Source of the DNA: Condylostoma magnum
Taxonomy: Eukaryota; Ciliophora; Heterotrichea; Heterotrichida; Condylostomatidae
Reading direction: 5' to 3'
Assembly (NCBI GenBank): GCA_920105805.1
Contig: CAKKTI010000391.1
Location: 1 to 20,758, forward strand
DNA: 20,758 nt
The notes beneath the pieces are model-generated. The model was not told where the DNA came from and searched no databases. It saw nothing but the letters and a program-made list of their open reading frames with translations. A program made the translations under genes and the position numbers. Positions 1-9,731 of this stretch are shown piece after piece. Position 1 is the first letter of the stretch. Each line of letters begins with the position of its first letter.

Positions 1-3
1 TTT

Positions 4-63
4 GGGAAATTTTGTAAGTATTTAATGGGAAATTGTTAAATTGTATAGGGAAATTTTGTAAGT
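4..63. repeat. Three short imperfect tandem copies of a GGGAAATT-led unit
   Basis: The 16-mer GGGAAATTTTGTAAGT occurs at 4-19 and identically at 48-63, with a diverged copy (GGGAAATTGTTAAATT) starting at 27. The spacings are 23 and 21 bp. The repeat lies downstream of the SOD gene end and has no recognised function. It is cut by, or close to, the left edge of the window, so the array could be longer outside it. Confidence 0.6.
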
Positions 64-307
64 GATTATTCTATGTTTGTTTAATTAAATAAGGAATATA
101 TATAGTTTTAGTATATTTTATTCATTTCTTTAGCTAATGATTGTTTCTATCAATAAAATAATATCAAGAGTATTAAAAGATGAATTTATAGATTGATTTA
201 TGTATTTATAACCAGTAACAACTATGTAAAATATGGAATCCACCTACAAAATCACTTAATGCTCTCCAGTACATACTTAACACTTCCATCAAACAACTCA
301 ATAACCA
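64..307. other. AT-rich stretch downstream of SOD, nothing assigned
   Basis: This stretch lies beyond the tandem TAG-TAA that ends the SOD gene. Because all three stop triplets can be sense, several frames are formally open here, but none gives a protein I recognise. The right part could be the SOD 3' flank, or the end of a gene entering from outside the window. Confidence 0.4.
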
Positions 308-310
308 TTA

Positions 311-967
311 CTACTCTAATAGCTTCTCAACATCCACAGCCTTTCCTTGCAAAGCAAACTCCTCATACATCATTCCTACTCTTCCCCAGTCAACAATATT
401 CCAGAACTCCTTAGCAAAGTCTGGTCTTCTATTCTAGTACTGTAAATAATAGGCATGTTCCCACACATCCAACGTAAAGAATGGCACAGCCTCATGCAGT
501 CCAATTCCCTTCATCAAATGATTATCTTAATTAGGCGTTGAAGTGATCTCTAGCTCCCCATTCCCTGCTAGACTGAGCCACGCCCATCCAGACCCGAATT
601 AATTGACCCCAGCAGCTGTGAATTACTCCTTAAAACTTGCAAAGTCCCCAAACTTCCTATTAATATCCTCCAAAAGCTTTCCACTAGGCTCATTTTACCC
701 AGTTTTCCCTAAGCAAAGCCAGAATAAGCAATGGTTATAGTGTCCTCCGCCATTATTCCTCAAACCTGGAGAGGTTTGGGCTAAATCAGTAATGACTTCA
801 AGCAGTGAAGGATTTTTATCAGGCAAAGCAGCGTTTAGTTTATCAACATATGCCTGGTGGTGCTTTCCATGATGGAAGGATAGTGTATGGGCGTCATACT
901 CAGGCTCCAGGGAGTTCTGCTGGAAAGGAAGGCGAGGTAAACGGAAGGAAGAAAATCTTCTGAACAT
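311..967 (-). CDS. Mn-type superoxide dismutase, probably mitochondrial
   Basis: Dismutates superoxide to H2O2 and O2. The 218-residue product aligns along its whole length with bacterial-type Mn/Fe-SOD. Metal ligands are visible as His32 (in FHHGKHH), His79 (in GGGHYNH), Asp167 and His171 (both in LDVWEHAYY), followed by the family signature QNRRPDF. The Gly75/Gln147 pair (GGGHYNH and TPNQD) is the Mn-type arrangement. The short basic start MFRRFSSF looks like a mitochondrial targeting leader. Five Gln residues are written TAA or TAG, including Gln147 (TAA) and the conserved Gln178 (TAG). The end is taken at TAG followed directly by TAA; the protein is already of normal family length there. 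The next gene upstream on the same strand (MADS-like) is in the same frame, 51 bp away. Confidence 0.93.
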
Positions 968-1018
968 TTTTTTATACTGAAGGAAGCATTAATAAGGTAA
1001 TTTACTTGTGGAGGAAGG

Positions 1019-1549
1019 CTAATCGAAAATATCCTGCAGGAGATTACGGGAAACTGATGAAGCATGCTGGGGAGATTGAGGGGAGGCTTTGTATCAGGTC
1101 TCAGGGGAGTTTGATTGGCCGTTTTGATAGTAGAAATCGTCGAAAAAGTTGATTTTGTTTTCTGAGGTTGTAGTACTTATATTGAAGTTAGGGCTCAGGA
1201 GATTTGACTGGTTGTTGCTCTACTCTATTAGTTCTAGATCTAGTTTTAAGCGCTTTTTCAGGTTAGGGATGTGCTTCTTGGGAGGCTGTTTAAGGAGATT
1301 GTGATCTTAAAGGCATTTGTTTATGTCTTCTTTTACTTTGTTAGCGTTTTAGATTATGGATTATGGGTCTGTGTTACAAAAGTCTATGAATTAGTTTGAA
1401 TGTAAGGAGTGAATTATCACTAATAGCTCTACATTGTATGTTTGCACCAGTTCCTCAGCTTTACGTATTATTGTATCAGCTCGTCTCTTGAATTGCTTTC
1501 TTGATTGTTTGTTGTTTGGTAAGGTTTTGCTTGTATGCAAGGCTAACAT
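1019..1549 (-). CDS. MADS-box-like putative transcription factor
   Basis: 176-residue protein. Residues about 6-60 resemble a MADS (SRF-type) DNA-binding domain: a basic patch RKQFKRR at 17-23, then IIRKAEELVQ (27-36), which matches the amphipathic DNA-contact helix, then a hydrophobic strand VELLVIIHS (40-48) and FIDFCNTDP (54-62), which fits the second strand. The rest is low-complexity, rich in Asn, Ser and Gln, as is common for regulatory proteins. There are TAA/TAG Gln codons within it and one TGA Trp. The start at 1549 is the first Met before the basic patch. The stop is taken as TAG after DIFD; reading through it would continue in frame into SOD after 51 bp. The family call rests on pattern only; a degenerate MADS fold is likely but unproven. 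It would act in the nucleus. Confidence 0.6.
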
Positions 1550-1919
1550 TATTAATAAATAACATTTTTACTCCAGGGAAATTTGAAAAAAGATTTTCTA
1601 GATTTTATAAGTATGTATGTATGCATTTTTGTAGTATTTCTTGTGTACTCTAAAGTAGTATGAATTATTGTATATATTTATGTGGGTCTGGTTAATTCTG
1701 TATGGGAGCAACACGATAGGATTTATTGTAGATTGGTAGTTTTATAGTAAAAGTGTAATACACTCTATATACACTTCACTATAGAGTTTTTTCTATATAA
1801 CGACAAAAATGCCACTATCTAACTCCCTATTAATTTGATATTAAATGTATTTCTAAATTATACAAGATTCTTACAATTTCTAAGTATTTATCCCATAACT
1901 TTAAAATTATAACAAAAAG
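1550..1919. promoter_or_regulatory. Divergent intergenic region between MADS-like (-) and DENN (+) genes
   Basis: This 370-bp AT-rich segment separates two start codons that point away from each other, so it should hold both promoters. It is the longest divergent spacer in the window. It contains a perfect 8-bp inverted repeat (see 1762-1787). I see no credible coding frame in it. Confidence 0.5.
1762..1787. repeat. 8-bp perfect inverted repeat with 10-bp loop
   Basis: ACTCTATA (1762-1769) and TATAGAGT (1780-1787) are exact reverse complements separated by 10 bp. A shorter AGTGT/ACACT pair overlaps its left arm (1752-1764). It sits inside the divergent spacer, so it could be a protein-binding site, but short palindromes arise by chance in AT-rich DNA. 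Confidence 0.35.
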
Positions 1920-3845
1920 ATGGATAAAACATTAATCGACTTCTTATTATTCATAGGCCTTCCTCATGAAAAAGTGGATTAAATGCTAATTTTAGGTTAA
2001 AACCAAGCAAGTCCTGAAGTAATTGCCTCAATTCCTCCAGCCTAAGTAGATTCAACTGTAAAGGGATTTGCCACATATGCATTTCACACAGATTTACTTA
2101 CACTTTCAGACTAGCCTCAGTCAATAGCATTTGCTTCTTTGTCATTATACGACTGCTACTTTTATTACATTACTTACTACGAATACTATTAAACTTCAGT
2201 ATCATTAGAGAATTAATCCTTTGATTAATAACAGAGCTGAAATTAGTTGAAAGAGTATTTTACAGAATCTTATAAGATGCCATAGTCTAGTTCTTGTAAT
2301 TTCTAGATTAAATAAGGAGTCTATGTACCAGTCTGCATTGGATTGACCACTTCTAATCCTGATGAAAGACTGTATAAGGAAATTTTGTTCAGTTTTATTG
2401 ATTTGTACCAAAAGTACGATAATAAGTAAATTCCTATAAGAGACATTTCATTAAAGCTATTCTGCAAGTATCTTGGACTAATGAACTTTTCTATATCTAG
2501 CATATAGGAAGGCTAGTATATAAAAATAGGAGATTAAAACATTAATTTGTTAAGACCTCATTGGAACCTTTAACCTTTAACCGCAGATTATCAGTTTTTA
2601 ACTTGCTAGTTCACTAACAAAAAGAATTTAGTGTAATTATGATTTTACTTACTCACTGGGTAGTAGATCTACATATACTCGTCTAGTAAAGCAAAACTAT
2701 TCATTATTATCGAGTGTTTGAAAGAATTAGTGTAACCTCTACAAATCTATACAAATATAGTAACTTACCTCCCAATGCTGAAGAACTTCGAGTACTACTT
2801 CTAGCCTGTTAACCCTGTAATGTTTGGAGTATTAAGTGACTGTATATCCCTAGAACATTTGAAGGAATTGGTCCCAGATACTATTTTATTCCACTTAGAT
2901 CAAGATAAGTTTATACTAGACAAAAGGTAAATTTTATGCAAGAAGTTTGTGCAAAAGCTTTCATTTAAAATTACTAAAGTGCTGTAATACAAAGTCAACA
3001 GATATCTCTATTAAGAGTAAACAAATAATTAAAGAAATGTCACATGTAAAGCACTACTCCAACAATTATTATAAAATGAGCCAAGTAACCCGGAAGTAGT
3101 GCAAAGTCATCTGATAAGAATGCACTTTTTTAAGATAACTCAGCTTTGGATAATAAAACTAGTGGAAATATACGAAATGGGAGGAAGGAATCAATTTGAT
3201 AAAAACTTATTCATAAATGAAGTCACATGTTGTAAAGGCAATCCGACATGCAGGCAACTGATTAGCTAAATTTTTGAAGGATCCCTAAGTGAAATACTGC
3301 CCTTATACGAGGACTCAATGGCAGCCAGGGAGGATTTCTTTACTACTTTATCACAGAGTTTTGATAAAATCAGTGTCACTGAGCCTTATACAGAGACATA
3401 AAAGATTGAGCTGTCTATAAAGTACCACCATGTTTTATAGTTCATCACCTAAACAATCGATTAAATTTCAAATCAGCCTAATGAACATGCGTGGTATAGT
3501 TTGTTCTATAAGTCCAATCAGCCTGTACAGCATATAACCAACCAGTTCTATGGGAAATTTGGGATAATTAACTTTATATAGTAGCTATACAATTTGTTAG
3601 AATCTGCAAATGGATCGCCTGAAGGAGGATGACAAGCATTGTAGGATTCAATTTTGTAGTAAGACAACAATATTTCACTGCATTTACCGGATGAATTAGT
3701 ACAGCATTTAAAGATTTCATCTCTGTTTAAACTAGCACTGAAGCATGATGGAAAAGTGTAAGGACAAATGAAAAGATACTCCACTTTTGCATTGGTAAGA
3801 AGTGAATCGCTATTAAGCAATACAAGTCATAGATTATCAATGTAG
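1920..3845 (+). CDS. DENN-domain protein (putative Rab GEF)
   Basis: 641-residue protein. DENN proteins promote GDP/GTP exchange on Rab GTPases during membrane traffic. The upstream part (about residues 130-170) contains the strand pattern GVYVPVCIGL followed by a helix ending FIDLYQKYD. The core (about 205-300) has the typical cDENN run: LLTGQQIYIYSSS, then IIECLKELVQPLQ, then VTYLPML and PVMFGVLSD. The segment after it (LVPDTILFHLDQD) fits the start of dDENN. The C-terminal half is helical and not recognised. Many Gln codons are TAA/TAG and several Trp are TGA, all within conserved-looking sequence. The end is taken at TAG 3843-3845, only 15 bp from the stop of the convergent coiled-coil gene. 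The precise DENN subfamily cannot be told. Confidence 0.8.
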
Positions 3846-3860
3846 TTTGTTATTATTATT

Positions 3861-5348
3861 CTATAAATAGACTTGTAGTACTCTTTTGTAAGGCACTAAA
3901 TTTTAGTCTCCTGTTAGAAAGTAGCAGAAGCTTTTAAAGTAGTTTTGCTGGGTTTGAAAGATTGAACTCCATTTGTCTAGTTATATATAGGCTTTGTTTT
4001 ATGTATCGGCGTTTTTGCAGTCTATCAAAATCTATTAAGCATTTCTGTATAAAAATTTAACCAGTTTTTACATTTATTAGGGGTTTTAAGCTAATTTAAA
4101 GCCTCTTATACAGTTTATTAGTCTTTTTGTTATTGTACTAGAGTTAAGAGTAAGCTCTTATCTGAATATAAATGATGATAGTATATGGGATTATTTGTAA
4201 CTGAGCTGTATAGGGGATTATTGTATAAGAAACTATAGCTCTCATATAGTATAAGATTGTTGGTAGCTAAAAAGTTATTCTATATCGATTTGCTGCTATG
4301 TTACTGTATTGCATAGTTAGTATACTGCTGGAATGCATATTTGGTAAGGCAATGCGCTAGTTGGCTTATATTTCAGTATATTATGATACAAAACCTTAGA
4401 GTTTAAGCTTTTTTATGATTTTGTGTTCATTTCCTCCCATAAGTTTTCTATTTCTTTATTCATGCCATTGATTCCAATTAAGCTAATTCCATGTTTTAAT
4501 TGTTTTAAATTGATATGCTAAACAGCATTTATCATTATCAGAAAAAACTAGAAGTCAAAGCCACTGTATTCTAAAGTGAGCCATACATTTTGCATCATCT
4601 CCTCAATGCATTTTGTTCTTTATTAGTTCAAAGGTAACTAGCAATTGTAACACAGCTGGTTTTTAGTACTTATTTTGATAAATTTATTCATAGATGCATT
4701 TTACAGCGATTTTACTTAGTTTATTTCATGCTGACTTTTGAAATCATTTTAAATGTTTTTTATAGCTTTTGAATTTCAATTTAATAGTTTTTTCATTACA
4801 TTTAATTCTTTTGATATAGCTATACTCAAAATCTCTACTTATCTTGCATGTTTATCAAACTCTTATACATTAAATCCGTTATTAAGTAAATAGAAAGCTT
4901 CTTCAAATATCTTTTTCCATCTTAAACATTCTTATGATTACTTTTTAATATCTTATTTTATCTAAGTTCCCTTCTATTAATTTGTTTATAAGTCCTTAAT
5001 TTCTTTATCTAGTTTCTTATTCTATTGATTTAATACTTTTCGTTAATAAACAGCATCTTGTATATTTATCTTACTTTAATTTTCTTTACAATTATTCAAA
5101 TTTTAGTACTTTAGTATCTTTGCTTTTAATCGTTCATTTTGTTACTTTAGTGTATTTGGATCTTTCTCAATAGTTTGTGATAATTATCTTTATGTGTACT
5201 AATCAGTTGAAGAAGTATTCCTTCTAGATTTTCTCGTTGTTGTAATATAAAAGGTTTTGTTCAAGAAATTTTCATGTGTTTCATTAATAGATCTTCTTTG
5301 TGTCAATACACTAGGCTAGAACGTCTTAAAAAGAAACTTATTTTGCAT
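3861..5348 (-). CDS. Coiled-coil protein of unknown function
   Basis: 495 residues in one frame. After a Ser/Thr/Arg-rich head (about 1-60), residues about 70-150 are dense in Lys, Gln, Glu and Leu with heptad-like spacing (for example LKQQNERLKAKILKYQN and NKKLDKEIKDLQ), which points to a coiled coil. A longer helical part follows. A Cys cluster LCYNCQLPL with a further Cys about eight residues on lies near residues 235-252. No known domain is recognised. The end (TAG) is 15 bp from the convergent DENN gene's stop. The start is 21 bp after the putative TAA of the membrane-protein gene, in the same frame, so the two could also be one long gene if that TAA is read as Gln. Confidence 0.6.
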
Positions 5349-5369
5349 ATTTAAATTATGTAGATTTCT

Positions 5370-6377
5370 TTAAATAGAAAATACTACTTTAATATCCTTG
5401 ATTGTAAATTATGCTCATTTGTAATTTAGATATGAATGAATTAATATTTTCCACAAATTTAAGTATTTTTTATACTAACTTCAGAATTATTCGCCTTCTA
5501 ATGTAATTCATTCCATTTTAAATATTAGGGATATAGTTGATTTCATGTAAAGATTACTACCTAAACCATCAGAAAATAACGCATTTACAAGTACAAGATT
5601 AACTTTTCCCAACCGTTTCTGCTTAATTCTAATTAGCAAGCTTTCTATACTGTGGCTTTTTTGCAATAGGCCTTCTCAATCTCGGCTATGCATGATTCAT
5701 TTAAGCATTAAGTCTCACTTACCCATTAATTACACCTTTCATTTTTATACACTAATTTACTAGATAAAATCCTCAATTAGATAAATATCACTTTCTCTGA
5801 ATTTCTCGAAATCATATGATTAATTTTTGTTGTATTTGTATTCTTAAATCTTACGTCAATCATCCTATACGAGTTATTGCTTTTTCACTGCATCATCCCT
5901 TATTCCAGGATTGCTCAGCTTGACCATCCTTTCTCTCACTATGTATAAAAGTCCTGCTGATACAAGGCAGCAAACTGATATTATAATATTCGATAACTTA
6001 AAAGGAATTCCGTACTCAATGTTGCGATTTTTAGAGAATTAGTCGTTAAAAATAACATAGTTTAACTCTATATAGAATATTCTTAGGTCAAGTGCAACTG
6101 CAAAGCAAATTTATATTATACTCACTACCAGGATCATTGTTTTATATCTCAGCAAAAAGGATATACTTCCCAATACCAAAAGAAGACAAACAAAAATCAA
6201 ATTAGAGACTCCGAAAAATTATATATTTTCATGCATTTCAATAGAGTTTCTAGAAAGCCAGATTCCTAGTGCACTTGCCGTTATTCCTAGTACTTATATA
6301 ATATAATAAGTAGTTTTTAGCGCTGCAATTTTGTTTCTAAAGAAAGACTTAAAATACTTTTTAGTCTTTGCTAACAT
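5370..6377 (-). CDS. Four-TM membrane protein with cytosolic tail, unknown family
   Basis: 335 residues. After a basic N-terminus (MLAKTKKYFKSFF), hydrophobic spans lie at about 23-41, 55-76, 81-103 and 128-147. The loop between spans 3 and 4 carries charged residues, and a hydrophilic tail of about 180 residues follows. I do not recognise the family. Several in-frame TAA/TAG and TGA are read as Gln and Trp. The start codon is only 9 bp from the start codon of the divergent SPPL2-like gene. The TAA taken as stop is followed after 21 bp by the coiled-coil gene's ATG in the same frame. Confidence 0.6.
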
Positions 6378-6386
6378 TTTATATAC
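6378..6386. promoter_or_regulatory. 9-bp spacer between divergent start codons
   Basis: The minus-strand ATG (6375-6377, four-TM protein) and the plus-strand ATG (6387-6389, SPPL2-like) are separated by 9 bp. Both starts are backed by the protein: a basic leader before TM1 on one side and a signal-peptide-like segment on the other. Any shared promoter must therefore overlap the 5' ends of both coding regions. Confidence 0.5.
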
Positions 6387-7718
6387 ATGATTGTTGCTTT
6401 TATTATAATAGCAAGCGCATACGACTGAATATTGAAGACTGAAGGTGGCAGTGAAGTCATAGTTAAAAACAGAGTGGAGGATGCATGAAATCCTGATTTT
6501 AGTAAATAAACAACTTGCAATCCTGCGCCTTAAATGATAGCATTTGGTGATAGAAGTTAAGTTGATTTTATATTCGTCAATAACTCCTTGTACGAGGAAA
6601 TGATTATAGTGATTGATGACGTAAAAGCAGAAAAGAATGGTATTTTAAGCCCGAAATTCTAGGAAAATTAAGTTGCAGTAAGACCGAGTTAAGAGATACA
6701 AAATTCCTTGCATTTCAATTGCTTATAGGACGGTTGGTCGTAAGTATATGTAAAGGTTTAACTAAATGAGAAGTCGTTTTAGTTTTAGATGCTGAAGCAA
6801 TGCGGAGAGTAACAAACAGTGTTTGACTACTCAATGATTATCCTGATATCAGTTGCTATATTGACTGTGTTCCTATCAGCGATTAGTAACTAATCAGGCT
6901 AATTGCATCCGGATTTAGACGACTCTTAGAGTAATTTAACAATGACACATGCTATAGGATTTGTAGTGGTTGCTTCCCTTGGGCTGATTCTAATGTTCTA
7001 CCTTTTGGAGTATTTATACTACATACTGCTCGTTCTGATTTCCCTAGCTTCCATAAGTGCAATGACTTTTACAATAATGAGATTTTTCCTATAAAATCCA
7101 AAATTCAACCAGTACTTAATGCTGAGTTTTGTATCATCTGCCGTTTTTGTAGGAATTTACCTATATACCAGAAACTGGGTGTGCAATGATATAATAGCAA
7201 TTTGCTATACTTTTATGTTTTTGCATTTAATACAAGTTCCTAATTTGAAGATTTCAACGATTTTGCTTACAAGTGCCTTTTTTTACGATATTTTCTGGGT
7301 TTTTCTGTCATCTTACATTTTTGGGTCTAATGTAATGGTATCTGTTGCAACTTCAATTGATTTACCGATAAAGATACAGTGCCCTAAGATGATCCCGACT
7401 CCAGTATCCTTTTGCGGTTTGATAGGCCTTGGTGATTTGGTGCTACCTGGCCTTTTGGTATGCCTGACAGCCCGAATAGACTACATTAAACAATCATAAT
7501 ACTTTAAAACTGCTATAATTTCATACTCCATAGCGCTATTTTGCAGTTTCTTAGGACTAATTATCACAGGAGTGGCATAGCCTGCTTTGCTTTACATATC
7601 TCCAATATTACTATCAAGTATAGCGATTCATGCGTATATTTAATAAGAGTTTAAAGAAATTTGGGAAGATACTACAAACAAACCGGAGATTTTAGAGCAA
7701 GAAATGGCTTTTAATTAG
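6387..7718 (+). CDS. Signal peptide peptidase-like (SPPL2-type) intramembrane aspartyl protease
   Basis: 443 residues. SPP/SPPL proteases (presenilin family, GxGD type) cleave type II membrane proteins inside the bilayer. The N-terminus MIVAFIIIASAY looks like a signal peptide. A luminal domain of about 130 residues follows (compare the protease-associated domain of SPPL2), then a series of membrane spans starting near residue 148. The catalytic motifs are all present: YD with Asp301 (FFYDIFWVF), GLGD with Asp350 (LIGLGDLVLPG) and the PAL motif at 399-401 (QPALLYISP). The Gln just before PAL is TAG. The start at 6387 was chosen because it gives the signal peptide and lies upstream of two internal Mets. 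The end is TAG immediately followed by TAA at 7716-7721, 30 bp from the convergent ABHD gene's stop. It probably acts in the endosome/lysosome or ER membrane. Confidence 0.92.
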
Positions 7719-7748
7719 TAATGTACTCTTATAACATCAATTAAAATA

Positions 7749-8747
7749 TTAATTATCTTCAAGCTCTGATAGACTCTCTAGCATCAATCTTGCAAGATCT
7801 TACGGATTGTCAAAGTACAGATGATGATCTGATTAAGGTACAATCTTTAGCAGTACTCTTTTATCAGACTTAGTATTCTCCATTACATAATGAGCACCTT
7901 GAGGATCCATTCAATCATGTTCTCCAAAAAGAAATGCAATTGGAACATTACAGTCTACTAATCTTGTGCATAAGGGACTCCTAGCATACGCCCCTGGATA
8001 CAGAATATACAGAAGTCCAAACTCCCCACTCCCAGGCAATAGGTTTATTTGTTCTAAATACAGCTCAATCATTTCTAATTCTTCCTACGGAAGAAACTTA
8101 AGCCTTCGTCTTGTATACATTTTGATAATTTTCCCAGAAAAAGGCCCTGTTTTCCTTAATATACTGACAGGTGTTACATTTCTCAGCCAAAAGAAAGAAA
8201 CAATTTTCATAATCAATCTGTACTTAGCCGGACGTGTTTTAAGTCAGTCCTTATAGCTATACCCATCCGGCATTTACGCAATACCTACAGGCGAAAGCAA
8301 CAACAACTTCTCTACATTCTAAGGATACTTCATAGCATAACACGATGACACATATCCTCCAAAGGAATGACCTGCAATCACTACAGTATCAAATTCCATT
8401 GCAAGTCTAAAAAGTTCCAATGAATCTACAAAAAAGTTCTCTGAGTCTTCTAAATTATCAGCCGTCCACTCTGGACGGCTAGATCTGCCCATTCCTAGTA
8501 GATCAATCATTAAGACTTAGAAGTGCTGAGTTAATAGTTTCAATGTTTTATAGAAAACTGCACCTGCGCCGCAGTAGCCGTGTATAAGTCACAGGGGGGG
8601 ATTTTGACTGTCTCCGGCTATAAGAGTGTAAAGCTGGTTTCCATCGCCCAGCTCTACTCTCTGCTTTCTTATACTGACCCGGGATTTTACTAGTAAGTAA
8701 TTCTCGGTTTACTCTAAGATTTCGGGGGAAAAACGACACCAATCCAT
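7749..8747 (-). CDS. Alpha/beta hydrolase, ABHD4/ABHD5 (CGI-58)-like
   Basis: 332 residues, about the usual family length. Fold motifs in order: LIHGYCGAG (oxyanion region), LLGMGRSSRP (the ABHD4/5-type sequence after strand 5), GHSFGGYVSS with nucleophile Ser128, KYPQNVEKLLLLSPVG, FGEHDWMDP (acid region) and HHLYFDNP at 308-315. The last gives both the catalytic His and an HX4D pattern (His308 to Asp313), which is linked to lysophospholipid acyltransferase activity in CGI-58 relatives. Ser128 is present, unlike CGI-58 itself, where it is Asn, so hydrolase activity as in ABHD4 (N-acyl phospholipid lipase) is plausible. Trp in PLWLIHG, KDWLK and EHDWMDP are all TGA. The end is at TAA; the next in-frame stop triplet is a TGA ten bases on. 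Confidence 0.88.
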
Positions 8748-8823
8748 TTTATTATTTTAGGCATGATTGTGTATGGAATCTAGACTGTTTTATACTCGTT
8801 TTCATTTTTATATATTTAGGAAT
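8748..8823. promoter_or_regulatory. 76-bp divergent spacer between ABHD (-) and coiled-coil (+) genes
   Basis: Two start codons face away from each other here, so this short AT-rich spacer should contain both promoters. No distinct motif is recognised. Confidence 0.4.
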
Positions 8824-9633
8824 ATGAATGATTAGATTGCTGGAGCAACTAGTGAGTAAATTGCTAAGAAGGTAAGTTTTCCATATGAGAAAAAAGAGAA
8901 AGGTAAGGAGAAAAAGGAAGGTGTGATTGAGGATGAGAATGTTTTATAGCATGTATAAAAGTTAGAGGAAATGGTAGAGGAGGATAAGGAGGAAGAAAAG
9001 ATATAAGATGCAAATGATTAAAAAGTTGTATAAAACCAGAATGATAGTATTACGATGGAAGAAATAGAATAAATCGTATAGGAGTCTAGTAAAGAAATTA
9101 TATCAAATACGCTGAAAAAGCTTAATTTACCTAAAAAATCACGTTTAGAGGAAGAGCTTGCTAAATATATAGCATTGTGTTAAGAGTAATAGTAAAAACT
9201 CAAACTGCAAGAAGAAATAATAGGAAAACAGTAAGTAGAGATTGAAGAACTTAAATAATTACTGTAGAAAGACCAGACTAATTATGAACAAGTTAAAAAG
9301 CAAAAGTTCCAACCATTCAAGCCAAGATAAAACAATCATTTTATGAGCTAGGATGACTATGATTTCTGGAACATTGTCGAGGATGATGATAAAGTACAAG
9401 CAGATTAGAAGCAGATCATTTCAAATGACTTGTGGATAATGTCAGCTGCTAGTAAGATAAAGTCTCCTACAATAGGAGCCTAATCTGCACGAGTAGGTAT
9501 AAAGCCAAACCCGTTAACAAAGACCATATAAAGCAACCCTCGTACTATAAATTAAACAAAGCCTTTTGTTCCCAGCAGTTATCGTAAAGTCTTTCAACCC
9601 AAAGGCTTTGATTTAAAAAAATCAAGAAAATAA
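8824..9633 (+). CDS. Charged coiled-coil protein, unknown function
   Basis: 269 residues. Residues about 20-75 are almost entirely Lys/Glu/Asp/Val. Residues about 85-165 form a probable coiled coil (MEEIEQIVQESSKEI, then ELAKYIALCQEQQQKLKLQ and ELKQLLQKDQ). A less charged C-terminal part has aromatic motifs (DDYDFWNIVEDD, FVPSSYRKVFQPKGF) that look like conserved short linear motifs. Nothing identifies the family. Many Gln codons are TAA/TAG, up to four in a row (QEQQQ). The stop is TAA after KKSRK; a second in-frame TAA follows two codons later. The protein is probably a structural or scaffolding component. Confidence 0.62.
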
Positions 9634-9731
9634 GTAACATAATATAAGTAAAATGCCAATTAATCCATGTGGGTTTTTTTATACTAAAATTACTGCACTG
9701 TTTATTTATTCCTATAAAAATTTATATATTA

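Noticed and set aside
193-414. Plus-strand open frame of 73 codons
   Set aside because: It is antisense to the conserved C-terminal part of SOD and shows no domain.
7966-8256. Plus-strand open frame of 96 codons
   Set aside because: It lies antisense to the conserved ABHD coding region; openness is a by-product of that gene's codon use.
8548-8742. Minus-strand frame of 64 codons starting with MVSFFPRN
   Set aside because: It overlaps the ABHD N-terminus in another frame; the ABHD frame carries LIHGYCGAG and continues into the rest of the enzyme.
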